Assembly (NCBI GenBank): GCA_951217055.1
Contig: OX578276.1
Coordinates: forward strand, 62,061,307 to 62,125,306
From: Gerris lacustris
Taxonomy: Eukaryota; Arthropoda; Insecta; Hemiptera; Gerridae
Direction: 5' to 3'
Length of the DNA: 64,000 nucleotides
Shown here piece by piece: positions 35,203 to 45,200 of this stretch. Below the pieces are notes generated by a model. It had not been told where the DNA came from and ran no database searches. It saw only the letters and a program-made list of their open reading frames with translations. The position numbers and the translations under genes are program-made. Numbering within the stretch: the stretch's first letter is position 1; each line of letters begins with the position of its first letter.

Positions 35203-35934
35203 TCGGAGTGTGTCCTTAGAGAGGTCTCCGACCTCTATAAACAGACACACTCCGAAACATATCTAAACAGCCCCAACCACCTCGAACCACATCTAACCAT
35301 CTCGAACCACCTCTAAGTACCTCTAACCACCTCGAACCCCCCTCTAAGTACCCCTAAACACCTCCAACCACCTCTAGGCATCTCGAACCATCTCCAACCA
35401 TCTCTAACCACCTCTAAACACCTTCGACCATCTCTAACCATCTCTATTCATCTCCGTCCACTTCTAACACAGCCAAATTTGTAGAAGTTGTATAGAACTA
35501 TCTGGATCAACATATAGTGTTGGTGTTTATTTCAAATTTACTCCGATGATGGGGTAACATTAAAATAAATCTTATAATGAATATGATAGTCGTAAGCTAA
35601 CACATAGGTGTGTATCTTGAGGTTTACACTTATGTAGATGCATCTTTCGGTAATTCCATAATTATCGAGTATGGGATTTTTAGATAGTAAACTTAGTTTC
35701 GCCATATATTTGTCAAGTTTTTTGTAGGAAATGTTGACTTTTAAATTTTAAATAGAATAATACTCTTGTACATATTCTATCAGTTAGACATATAGAGGTA
35801 TAGTTAATTTATTGCACAAAACCCTGTAAGTTCGAGCTTTGTCAGACATTATCATCTACAGCTGTACCGTGCTTAACATTCCATCACAAGACTACTATCT
35901 CATCTCAAATCTATCAAAGACCGTAAAGTAAGTT
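35203..35934. repeat. Central spacer with a 10-bp minisatellite
   Basis: The spacer between the arms opens with a hairpin (TTTCGGAGTGTGTC and its inverse, about 35200-35258). Then, at about 35265-35465, come about 19 degenerate copies of a 10-bp motif near CTCTAACCAC. No gene. Confidence 0.75.
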
Positions 35935-36925
35935 AACATATTATACTCTAGGAAAAAGTATGGCCGGTGCTTTTATAATTCATTTCACAAATAGTGATGA
36001 CTGGTATATAAGATGCCTTACATTCAAAACACTTTTAGATAACAAGTAGATATTTTTTTATTTATGTTTGAGAAAAGTGTATAGAATATCTTAACACCTA
36101 TGAACAATTATAATATTTACATAGATGTACAGTATAATTATGTTAAACTAATTGACTTTTTGTTTTGTTAACTTCACAAAGTGTGACAAATAATATATAT
36201 AAAAATCTTTACATTCATAATACTAAACAGATATTTCTTTTGTTGTTTAAGAAAAGTAAATAGAATATTTTACAATTATATTATTTACATTGATTCACAG
36301 TATTATTTTATTAAACTAATTGACTATTTTTGTTAATTTTACAAATTGCGATAAATAATATATGAAAAAAAAGCTTTACTTACATAGTACTAAGCAGATA
36401 TTTCTTTTATTTTAGAAAATGTATAGGACATACTATCAAATTTACCACATAATGTAATAGTACTTTAGAAAAATGTATACATCAATTTAACATATATGTA
36501 GAAATTATATGTTTTAGAACAATACTTAGCCTCATTATGTTAAACTATTTGACTTTACAAATTAAACTATAATACTATGTACAAATATCTACTTCAATAC
36601 TCTAATGGCTTAATAATAAAGTAGATATTTCTTTTATGTTCAAGAAAAATATATAGAATATTTTACAATTATATTATTTACATTGATACACGGTATTATT
36701 TGCATTAACTAATTGACTTATTTTTGTTAATTTTACAAAGTGCAATAAATAATATATAGAAGAAAGCTTTACATGCAAAATACAAAGCAAATATTTCTTT
36801 TGTTTTAGAAAATGTATAGAAGATAGTATCAAATTTACCATATAATGTGATAATTCTTTAGATTTGAGGAAAATGTACACATCATTTTAGCACATAAGTA
36901 GAAATTATATGTTTTAGAACGATAC
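35935..36925. repeat. Right-arm inverted copy of the 402-bp repeats, with a 247-bp deletion
   Basis: Mirror of the left-arm repeats. Relative to the left arm, sequence between two AAAAGAAATATCT direct repeats (about 34649-34661 and 34896-34908) is missing. That 247 bp equals the full length difference of the arms. Confidence 0.75.
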
Positions 36926-38898
36926 TTATACGAACAAACATTGTTAATTTTGTTGTTAAAAGTCGTTTTTACATTTTAAATGTTATAGTGTGTATTTATT
37001 TTTAATTTTCTCTAATTCTATAGTTGAATGCATCATTGTGAATGGTAATGTTTAAGGATAGTCAGTATAAAATCCTTTTTTGCTCTACAATCTATACAAA
37101 TATCACTTACTATTTTTATAATTTACCAAAGAAGATGATAACTATGAAATTTTAAAATAGAATAAGATTACTGTATACTGTATACAGTCTATAAACATCT
37201 CTAGGTTCTTACAAGACTTATCTTTCTCCATTTGTACACTAAGTACATAAGTTCAAATCAGTTAATATTACAATTATAGTAAATAAGGGGTAACAGGGCC
37301 TGAGAAACCCAAGAGGTGAACCTAGAGGATAGGACATTCTTTCAACTCCTCACATATGAATAAAACTTTTCTTCAAATATCTTTTCTCGAAACCGGAGGG
37401 GGTGGGAGTGTTAGGGTTAGATTCGAGAACCATCCCGAGGAAGGTAGGATTCAAATTCTCACATTTCATATTATAATGAGCCTAGAAATTATGTTTGTAG
37501 TTAAACATATTATGAATCCTCTCTCACAAAGTAATTTAAAAACCCAGCTAGGTGAGTCATACCTATGCAAGGGGGCTTTCCTCTCAGTTTTTAAAAACCC
37601 TACCACTACTATTACATCTTTTCTTAAAACCAGAGAAGATGGGCAAGGTCTGTGAGAGGTATGTATAAAATCTGAGAAACTAAACCTTGCTGTCGGGGTT
37701 TCAAACCCATCCGACACAACATATTTGTGATAAAACTTGTAACCATCTTTATCACAACCAATCATCTTCAGTCATCTCTATTTATCTTCAAATTATTTTA
37801 TAAAATGTTTAGAATATAATAGATTTTTAGTTTAATGGATAAGGATTGTAAGAGTCTGAGAAACTCAACCATGAGATCGAGGGTTCAACCCCATCCGATA
37901 CAACATATTTATGATAAAACTAGAATTTATATTTAGAGGAAATAGTAGTAGTTCAAATGAGAGTGATAGTCTTAAAAATACTTTCACAATTTCTGTAACA
38001 CATGTAAGACTACCATTAGAAAATAGGTAGCTTTTCATTTACTATTGTTTAATTCGGGGTATAATATGTACATGACCATGTACAACCAGTATGGTATTTT
38101 AATAAAAATATTTATTGACTATAAAAGTCTTACTGCGTCTTTAATATTATTTAGTTATATAGTTGAAATACTGTATGTGTGCGTATAACAGGCTGACAAT
38201 CTAAAACCCTTTCTTCGGATATCAATAATTATTATCAGTATTCTATACAACTATCAAAGCTCTCTTCTCGAAACTCTGTGTTGTAGGAGAGTACAACATA
38301 TTTACGATAAAACTAGATTTTATAATTAGAGGGCATAGTAGGGACTGTAGAGGCATCCATCTTTTCTCAAAATCAGAGAAGGTAGGTAAGGCCAATAAGA
38401 GATATAAGGCCTGAGAAACTGAGATCGAGGGTTCAAACCCGACCGATACCACAAATTTTTGATAAAACTATAAATTATAATTAGAGGAAATAGTAAGGTT
38501 GTCACGTGTTTTCTCAAAATCAGATAGGAGCCTTACATATGAATAATTAGAGGGGATCTTATCCAAAAAGCCCTAGGTGATGGCCCAAGAGGTGAATGGA
38601 CATATTTTCTCGAAACCAGACAGGTGGGGGCCTATAGGTCTAGATCCGAGAAACACTCCCCGGGTAGGTAGGTAGGTTTCAAATTCTTCCAACATTACAT
38701 ATTATGACGAGTCTATAGAAATTATATTTGTACCAAAAAACCCTTGCTAGCAGAGAAAGGAGTCTTATGCGAAAACCCCGCCTGAGGGTGAAAGGACTTT
38801 CAACTTTCACAACTAATTAGCTCTAGGGAAAATTTGAAAAAACCCCCATTGAGAGGTAAAATGGTCTTATACACCTAATAGGTACCTTTCACCAACCA

Positions 38899-38983
38899 GG
38901 GCTTGTGGCGCATTCGGTAAGGCGTTGGACTACGGATCAGAAGGTGATTCGAGGTGCAGGTTCGATTCCCAGAGGACACACAA
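38899..38983 (+). pseudogene. tRNA-like module, right arm (anticodon loop reads ACG)
   Basis: Mirror image of the module at 31899-31983: perfect B box, T run at about 38984-38991 and a long variable region. Confidence 0.55.
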
Positions 38984-39327
38984 GATTTTTTACAGGCAAG
39001 GTACGAGAAGGACCCCCTATCCAGTGACGTAGAGGTAGGAGTCTAGGCTAGGGAGACATCAGAAGTAGGGCCAAGGGGAGCCAAAAATAATAATTCTGTA
39101 ACTGAAGGGGGGGCAAGGAAATAAACAAAGAAAGAGGACGGACAGGACAGACGGAATAGAAGAGGGGGGCCAAAATAGAAGATGAGATAGGGAAGAGGAG
39201 GATGGGTCAAAACAAGGGGATCAAGATGGGGGGGGGGGGGGGTCTAATTAGATGATGAGCGGGGAAGAGGAGGATGAGTCAAAACAAGAGGATCAGGAAG
39301 GGTAAGGAGGGGGGAAGGGGGGTAAGG

Positions 39328-39497
39328 ATGGCACTATGGGCTGATGGTCCAGATGCAGCATCCCGATCTCGGGGGTGGGGGGATGAGCTGAAGATGAGAA
39401 GATGAGTGGGGATTCCCCACTCATCTGCTCATCTTCAGGTCATCCCCACCCCCGAGATCGGGATGCTGCATCTGGACCATCGGACTATAGTGCCACC
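39328..39497. repeat. Right terminal hairpin of the palindromic element
   Basis: Inverse of the left terminal hairpin, again self-complementary around GAGTGGGGATTCCCCACTC. Confidence 0.8.
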
Positions 39498-39506
39498 CAT
39501 ACTACT

Positions 39507-39512
39507 AGTGTT
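39507..39512. repeat. Right 6-bp target duplication (AGTGTT)
   Basis: Second copy of the duplication, directly after the element end CCCATACTACT. Confidence 0.85.
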
Positions 39513-39748
39513 AAACAGGCTGTACCGTAGGTTCGAATACCGGATCCGTTGGCAGCAAACAGTCGATAAGTCGGGTCAGGTTTGGTTCTATGTTTTAATT
39601 TCGGAGGTAAAACAGACAAGTCGGCACCTGTGTCCACCAAAAACTTTAGGTTGGAAGTCCTATCTTTTATAAAAAGGCGGCTGCTATTTTTAATGTCCCT
39701 ATCGCTTGCCGCATCGAGCGTGGGACCTTTTAGTTTCCCTGATGCCAC
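39507..39748 (-). CDS. pol: Gypsy Pol, protease N-terminal part, cut by the insertion
   Basis: A reading frame in the -1 frame relative to gag, overlapping gag's end. It contains FLVDTGADLSVLPP, the aspartic protease active-site block (DTGA). It is cut after the strand that follows; the flap and ILGADF half lie across the 8.1-kb insertion at the start of the 28548-31383 segment. Translation is expected by -1 frameshifting at GGGAAAC, not from its own ATG. Confidence 0.88.
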
Positions 39749-40536
39749 TTACATGGTTGTCGGCAGTGTTTCGCTTTTTTTCCATAGTTTCGATGGTACC
39801 AACACGTATCATATTCGCGTTCAGGTGTTGTAGCGCGCGTACGTGAACTCGATGAAAAGCGGGATTGACGTCTGTTTGGGCTTCTTTCATGTCTTGGAGA
39901 AGAGAGAGCTTCAATAGATGTTGTTAGTGCCTCTATCTTCGTCTCGAGAAGCTGAAGCCGGTCGTTGTTTGTTATTGACTCAACTTTGTGTTTTACCTCG
40001 TAAACTTTACCGGGGTCCGAGATTTCTGCTATTTTATCAGCGACCTGTGCCTGTTTGTTTAAATCCCCTTCGTTAATTGCAAGGATAGCTTGGATTTGGG
40101 AGGGTAATCGTTGGGTCCAGAGATACTTTAGCAGTTTATCGGATACTTGATCTCCAGCCAAGTCCCTCATCTCTCGTAGGAGTTGTGAAGGTCGTTTGTC
40201 GCCTAGTTGTGTTTCTCCGAGAAGTGTTCGCATTTGTTTTTCTTCTGACCCGGAGAAATGCTCTATGAGTCGGCTCTTCAAGGTGCTGTACATGTCATTC
40301 TGTGGAGGATTTAATACAAGGTCGCTTACTTGAGCGAGGACGTCACTCTCGATGGCGGCTACTACCGTATGGAATTTGAGGTTATCTGACTTGATTCCAC
40401 ATGTCACGAATTGCGATTCAACTTGTGCGAACCACAATTTTGGGTTCGATCGCCAAAACGGGGGCGCTCGTAATGCCACTCTGGAAATCTCGCCCGATGG
40501 TTGAGTTGATGGTTGAAGTTCACCGGATTCGTTCAT
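39730..40536 (-). CDS. gag: Gypsy Gag, CsRn1-type
   Basis: 268 residues, complete. The start ATG at 40536 lies only 31 bp from the 5' LTR. Residues about 20-190 fit a retrotransposon capsid (FWRSNPKLWFAQVESQF near the start). A Ser/Arg-rich stretch follows. Near the C-terminus is CWYHRNYGKKAKHCRQPC, a CX2HX9CX3C pattern typical of CsRn1-clade Gag in place of the usual CCHC knuckle. It should package element RNA in cytoplasmic particles. The stop codon directly follows the slippery heptamer. Confidence 0.92.
   Translation of the reverse strand: MNESGELQPSTQPSGEISRVALRAPPFWRSNPKLWFAQVESQFVTCGIKSDNLKFHTVVAAIESDVLAQVSDLVLNPPQNDMYSTLKSRLIEHFSGSEEKQMRTLLGETQLGDKRPSQLLREMRDLAGDQVSDKLLKYLWTQRLPSQIQAILAINEGDLNKQAQVADKIAEISDPGKVYEVKHKVESITNNDRLQLLETKIEALTTSIEALSSPRHERSPNRRQSRFSSSSRTRATTPEREYDTCWYHRNYGKKAKHCRQPCKWHQGN
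39733..39739 (-). promoter_or_regulatory. -1 ribosomal frameshift site GGGAAAC
   Basis: On the minus strand GGGAAAC is in the correct register with gag (codons GGA, AAC, then TAA). Slipping back one base continues in the protease frame. It is a textbook X XXY YYZ heptamer at the gag-pol border. Confidence 0.85.
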
Positions 40537-40554
40537 ATTTTTTTTTAAATTTGA

Positions 40555-40566
40555 TCGGGGTCACCA
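40555..40566 (-). promoter_or_regulatory. tRNA-Trp primer-binding site
   Basis: On the minus strand TGGTGACCCCGA lies one base from the 5' LTR. It is the complement of a tRNA-Trp 3' end including CCA. Confidence 0.85.
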
Positions 40567-40567
40567 A

Positions 40568-40667
40568 TATAGCGGTTGAAACTATACTAATTTATATTTT
40601 AACATATTTACAATATTATTGACTTATGTCAGTTAATTGTCAATCATGTAGGTACAAGGTAGCTACA
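40568..40667 (-). repeat. 5' LTR of the Gypsy element
   Basis: 100 bp, the same as the 3' LTR by eye. Confidence 0.9.
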
Positions 40668-40688
40668 CTCTGAATATATATGTTTTTT

Positions 40689-40720
40689 TAAGATGAATTA
40701 ATACATTAATTCATCTTTTT
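40689..40720. repeat. Perfect short palindrome
   Basis: AAGATGAATTAAT and its exact inverse separated by two bases, followed by T and A runs. It lies in the interrupted inverted-repeat element. Confidence 0.6.
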
Positions 40721-41020
40721 TTTTTTAAAAAAAAATAATGGTTATTTATTTAGAGAAGAGATTACTGTCTATTTTCAAAGGATTGAATATAAAAAAAAAT
40801 TGTAATAATTTGTGTAATTAATTTAAGAATTGGTTGTTCCAGTAATAAAACAGACACAGACTGAAGATGACCTTATAAAGGGTCGAAACGTTTCGAAATT
40901 AGTATGGCTTAATTTATTTTTTCACACACTCCTATAAAATTTCACTCTAACTCAACTTATCATAATTACGACAAGGTGCTCTTAAACTCTACGTTAAATT
41001 TTCTAGTTAATTATTGTAAT

Positions 41021-41248
41021 GAAGGTTGATAAGAAAAGAAAACACTTTTACTTGTTCAATAATTTTATTGTCAAACCATAAATATATTTTGACTTACATA
41101 CCGGTTTCGACTTATTCAGTCATCATCAGTGTAATGAGTTAATAAGTTAATTTTTAAGTCGAAACCGGTATGTAAGTCAAAATATATTTATGGTTTGACA
41201 ATAAAATTATTGAACAAGTAAAAGTGTTTTCTTTTCTTATCAACCTTC
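41021..41248. mobile_element. Inverted-repeat element with a hammerhead-like core
   Basis: Two 94-bp inverted arms (41021-41114 and 41155-41248), apparently perfect, around a 40-bp centre. The outer ends are GAAGGTTGATAAG. The minus strand at about 41094-41133 carries CTGATGA and GAAAC elements arranged like a hammerhead ribozyme. Noncoding. Confidence 0.7.
41094..41133 (-). ncRNA. Hammerhead-ribozyme-like motif
   Basis: Reading the minus strand: helix I TTACA, core CTGATGA, one extra T, helix II GACT-loop-AGTC, GAAA, a palindromic minimal helix III (ACCGGT), an A at the cleavage position, then TGTAA closing helix I. This order matches a type I hammerhead with a very short helix III. The extra T between the core and helix II departs from the consensus and may weaken or abolish activity. 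Confidence 0.45.
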
Positions 41249-41895
41249 ACTATGAGTAAATACCATAAAATCTCAATCAATACTACTAACTTCATAATTA
41301 TTGTAAACTGGATACTATAATCCAATTGGTTTATCCCTGAAAATTGATCGTCTCAATGCAAATGAAAGCGTAATTATTTTATCAAAGACAAAAATTATGT
41401 AAATGAGAATGTAAAACGTTTCTTAATTTCCTTTGCATATAGAAACCTTCTATTACTCTTAACAAAGGATTAATTTAATTTGTAAGCTATTATGTCTTTG
41501 TACGAAGATGATAATTATTTTTATTTTATGTTAAAACTTTACTGGTACTATTAAATCAATTATTTATATGGAATATTTTTTCCTGATCCATTCATTTACC
41601 AACATCCTTTCAGTTTATATTGAACTATATATTATGAAAAAGAAGAACCTCGTTTTTTAAAAAATGCTTTGTTGTACAACTTGTACATGAAAATATTGAA
41701 CTTACTCGTACATTTCAACTATTACGCTTAGTTTTATTAATTAAAGTGATCAGTTTAACTAATTTTAATACAGATGTTAAGAGGTTTTCATAATAATAAT
41801 GGTAATTGCTTTTCCGAAACTTCTTTCGAAGCAAAAGCCCCCCTTTATAAGAGGTTGATCAATAATTATTTTAAATGTCAGACATCCATAGTTGT
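41249..41895. other. AT-rich noncoding sequence
   Basis: No gene or clear repeat seen. Confidence 0.5.
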
Positions 41896-41909
41896 TCTAT
41901 GCTAGAACT

Positions 41910-42290
41910 GCTGTAGCTTTCCCATTCTTTTGGCAAATCTTCTTTCCGCCCTTTCTCTCCATCTTACACTTCCGTATGGGGTCCACTCAGCCACCATCCT
42001 AGCCCATCTGTCTGGTTTCAGTCTATACACATGATCTACCCACTTTCACTTTGCTATACGCCCTTGTTTCATTATGCATTTGTATCCACTTCTTGCTACT
42101 AACGTTCTGTTTCTTACTCTTTCTTTCCTGCTTATTCCAAACATTGACCTAACAATCTGATACTGTGCTAAAACCAATTTCCAGTCAACTTCAGCGTAAG
42201 TACTCACGTTTGGCATCCATATAGCACTGTGGGAGAAATACAGCTCTGCAACGTTTTGATCTTTATTTTGCCTGATTCAAAAGTCTATGC
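41910..42290 (-). pseudogene. LINE ORF2 C-terminal remnant (RTE/Craft-like)
   Basis: The minus strand translates to a decayed non-LTR retrotransposon C-terminus: SCISPTVLYGCQT, then a stop, later SMFGISRKERVRNRT, GRIAK-stop-KWVDHVYRLKPDRWARMV, and AEWTPYGSVRWRERAERRF, ending in a stop at about 41910. The order YG(C/A)xTW, RxMxGIS, RIAxLKWxxAGHV, DxRW, WxP is typical of the region after reverse transcriptase in these LINEs. At least two in-frame stops mean it is dead. Confidence 0.75.
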
Positions 42291-45200
42291 GGAGATACTA
42301 ATACTTCCTCTAACCTTGTTTCCTTCAAACATTCTTTCTTGACCTTAATATTCTTTACCTCACTACCTTATTGTATCATGAAAAACCACTAGAGGTAGTC
42401 ACTGCAGAGCCAACCCTACCCATAAAATCAATTTTAAAATATTTTTGAGTCCATGGTTGAGATTCGTATAATTTGTAAAAAATGTAGCTCAACTTGTCCA
42501 CTTCCACATGAATTTATATGCCGTAGGAGGTAATCTCTAGCGTAAAACCTTACTAGCAGACAAGAGAGGGACGTTCTATTCAATTAATATATTGTGGTTT
42601 TTATTTGTTTATTTATTAGTATATCTATTTAGTCTGATAGTTGAATAAGTAAAAAATTCAAATTTAAGTTGAATTTGTCAGTCTAAACTCATCGTTTTGG
42701 TTTTATATTTTTTAGTATTAGCAGATATTTCTTGGTAAATTAAATGGGTTCCTTTAATGCAGACCTAGTCATCTAACACAATAAAGACATAACTTCCCTC
42801 CCCCCCCCCCCCCCCCCCCTCTTCTTCTTAATAACAGAACTATATATTAGATTTGTTTATTGAATTACTTCTGCTTCATCAGGTGGTGGTTCCAAAACAG
42901 GTTGTTTTGGCATTGTTGGATTAGAACAAGCATAGTTGTAATGGCTTGGATTGTTGGGGACTCAGCCCCCTCATCTTTCTCTGCCAATTAGTCACGTCTC
43001 ACTTAGTCTTTCAACCTGCTCTTATTGAGAAATGGTTTACGATAGTAGTAATTGTATTTATAACTTCCACCTTAATACAAAGCAACAATATTGTTCGATG
43101 CTTTGACAAGTTTTAGAAATTTCACAATTAATGAAATAAAAGCCATTCTTTGTATGTGACAGTCAGTAACTGAGTTAGTGCATTATTCTGTTTTCTTACT
43201 TCCTTATTTTCTTCTCTGTCTAATGATGTTTCATGTTAAACATATATTTTCTTATCCATTTGATCTTGCATATTCTAAATATATTATTATTTCATAATGT
43301 ATTTTCGTGACTTAAATTTTAAGAAAATCATTTTATTGAACCAATACTAGAAATTGGTGATTGTAACTCCGTTTAACAGATGCCACAAAGCAGTTCTTTG
43401 TTCTAATTATTTTATGCTTCGTTATTATCTTTACTCAATCGGAATGCAATAATTCGTCCAACTAACATTACTCTTTATATTATTTGATATTTTTATATAA
43501 TTCAAGTCTATTGTAAATTGTATACAAATTGTGTAAGAAATTAAACGTAAAATGATCAAAGTAGCGTTATTGCCATTCTGCGCTAAACATTTTTTTGTTA
43601 CTTAACTTGTTTATTGATGTACCTAACTAACCACTTTTAATTGATATTAGATTATTTGTATATTATATTTTGTGGCATTATATTAATTTACGTTTTAAGT
43701 CGATTAAATATAAGGTAGACCAATTTGTATAATAATGGTAGTCATTAAAAATTATCAAAACCCCTACAAATGTATTATAGGCATGGTTTTTGTTTAGAGA
43801 AATGGTTACAGAATTCTTTGGGATCAAGGTAAAATTAAATCGGCTCGTTGAGGTAAAAAGGGAACCCTCGCAAAACTCTGGATTAAAATTATTCATATTT
43901 TTCCTTTATTTATTTACGGTACTTAAAATGAAATATCTGGTAAATCATTCTCTTCTAGGTTAATAAATAAATTTAACATATTAGTAGTTTATTTTAATGT
44001 TTGAAATTAGCTGTTGGAAATTTCTTTCTCAAATCTTCACTAAGATGTTGAATATAAAAATATCCCGTGTTTTCCTTCTCTTGTCTTGATAACGAATTTA
44101 AATGTTTGCATTGCTAACATTTTTAACAACTCAAGTGTTTTTGCGAAAACATCGGGAAAAATGCCTTTTTGTAATTCTCTATAAATAGAAAGATGTATGG
44201 AATGTCTGTTTTCGCAGGCCGCTTTCCTTCATGGTGGGATCCGATTTCAATGGGGCCAAATCAATGGCCGTATGATTAACGTCGGAGCCTGATATTTTAT
44301 TTAAAGATGTTTTCGGCTTGAAGCCAAAGAGCTTCAAGTATGCAACTCCTTACATGCCTCACCTCCTCTACAAACTCCCACTATTCACTCATCCCGGCCC
44401 GCCTGCCTCGTGAAAATACCTTTTAAATTTATCAACATTCTTTCTTATTTAAGTTATCAGTAACTGAAACAGACCTCAAATTTGACCTAGGCAGTTATCT
44501 ATGCCATAATTAATTTTTGATGCAAGTTTTAAAATGGTTTTAATATCATAATACTGAGTTTTAACCCTCAATATTTGTGGATTCAAAGTAACTGCTGTTT
44601 TGGAACGAAGTTCCTTATGGCACCAAAATTACCGTCACAAAACCAAGCGTACGAAATCTACTGATGACGATAACTTGTAAAAGATGACCGAGTGAGTTGA
44701 AATTTGGTAGACTTGTTCATTTTACCAATGCCCAGGACGAGTTCGTTGGACAACGTTATCCGCCCAAGCGTTCACGCGCAACGCTTTTCAAATTTAAAAT
44801 TGGAATTTTAGAACGGGAAAAATTATAACTCCATCTATTTAATGAGACAAACAACTTTTATAATTTTTTTTTTTTAGTAAAATGAACACCGACACTGCTA
44901 TGAAGTGATAAAGATCGCTAAATTTATTAAAGCGGACCTAAACGTTTAAAATAAGAAAAAAACGTTTTTACCGATATCTTACGTTCTAACGTAACGATTT
45001 TAATAAAACTTCTTACACTTACACATCTTCTAAAAGTCTAAAGTACAATTGAAACAGGCACGTAAAATTTCAACCTGACACTATCAGATGTTTTTGAGTT
45101 GGGAAGAGATATATTTTTTAATATTTTAAATTTGTAGGCCGGGTAGGTAGAAAACAGTTCTTTTCCCTCAGGCTATACACTACAAACATACTATTTAACT

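Larger units (their letters stand above)
31384..39506. mobile_element. 8.1-kb near-palindromic DNA element, noncoding, 6-bp target duplication
   Basis: The element begins AGTAGTATGGG and ends with its inverse, CCCATACTACT. Left arm 31384-35202 (3819 bp) and right arm 35935-39506 (3572 bp) are inverted copies of each other around a 732-bp spacer. Removing the element and one AGTGTT restores an open Gypsy protease frame, which fixes the borders. There is no coding frame of note; open frames occur as mirror pairs. A 6-bp duplication and AG...CT ends are compatible with a Polinton/Maverick derivative, though other DNA transposons also make 6-bp duplications. The arms contain tRNA-like modules, a polypyrimidine tract and about 402-bp internal repeats. 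I infer a nonautonomous element, later than the Gypsy insertion. Confidence 0.88.
28407..40671 (-). mobile_element. Gypsy LTR retrotransposon, CsRn1/Kabuki-like, split by an 8.1-kb insertion
   Basis: Two apparently identical 100-bp LTRs (28411-28510 and 40568-40667) are flanked by the 4-bp duplication CTCT (28407-28410 and 40668-40671). The primer-binding site next to the 5' LTR (40555-40566) is complementary to 12 bases of the tRNA-Trp 3' end, the primer known for the CsRn1 clade. A polypurine tract (AGAGGCGGGAGGGGG, minus strand) lies next to the 3' LTR. Without the insertion and one target duplication the element is about 4.1 kb, with gag and pol open throughout. There is no env gene. Identical LTRs and open frames mean it inserted recently. 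Confidence 0.92.
28215..40950. mobile_element. Inverted-repeat element split by the Gypsy insertion
   Basis: The left flank of the Gypsy element (about 28215-28395) is the reverse complement, with differences, of its right flank (about 40800-40950). Together they form an old palindromic element, the target of the Gypsy insertion. Both arms contain CTGAAGATGACCTT; the right arm continues to GTCGAAACG, recalling the element at 41021-41248. The outer limits are approximate. Confidence 0.55.

Noticed and set aside
33123..38517. Several paired small open frames in the palindrome arms
   Set aside because: Each has a mirror twin in the other arm and low-complexity or repeat-derived translation; no domain recognised.
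28411..40667. Endogenous retrovirus with env
   Set aside because: Pol ends 37 bp before the 3' LTR and no env-like frame exists, so it is an LTR retrotransposon.
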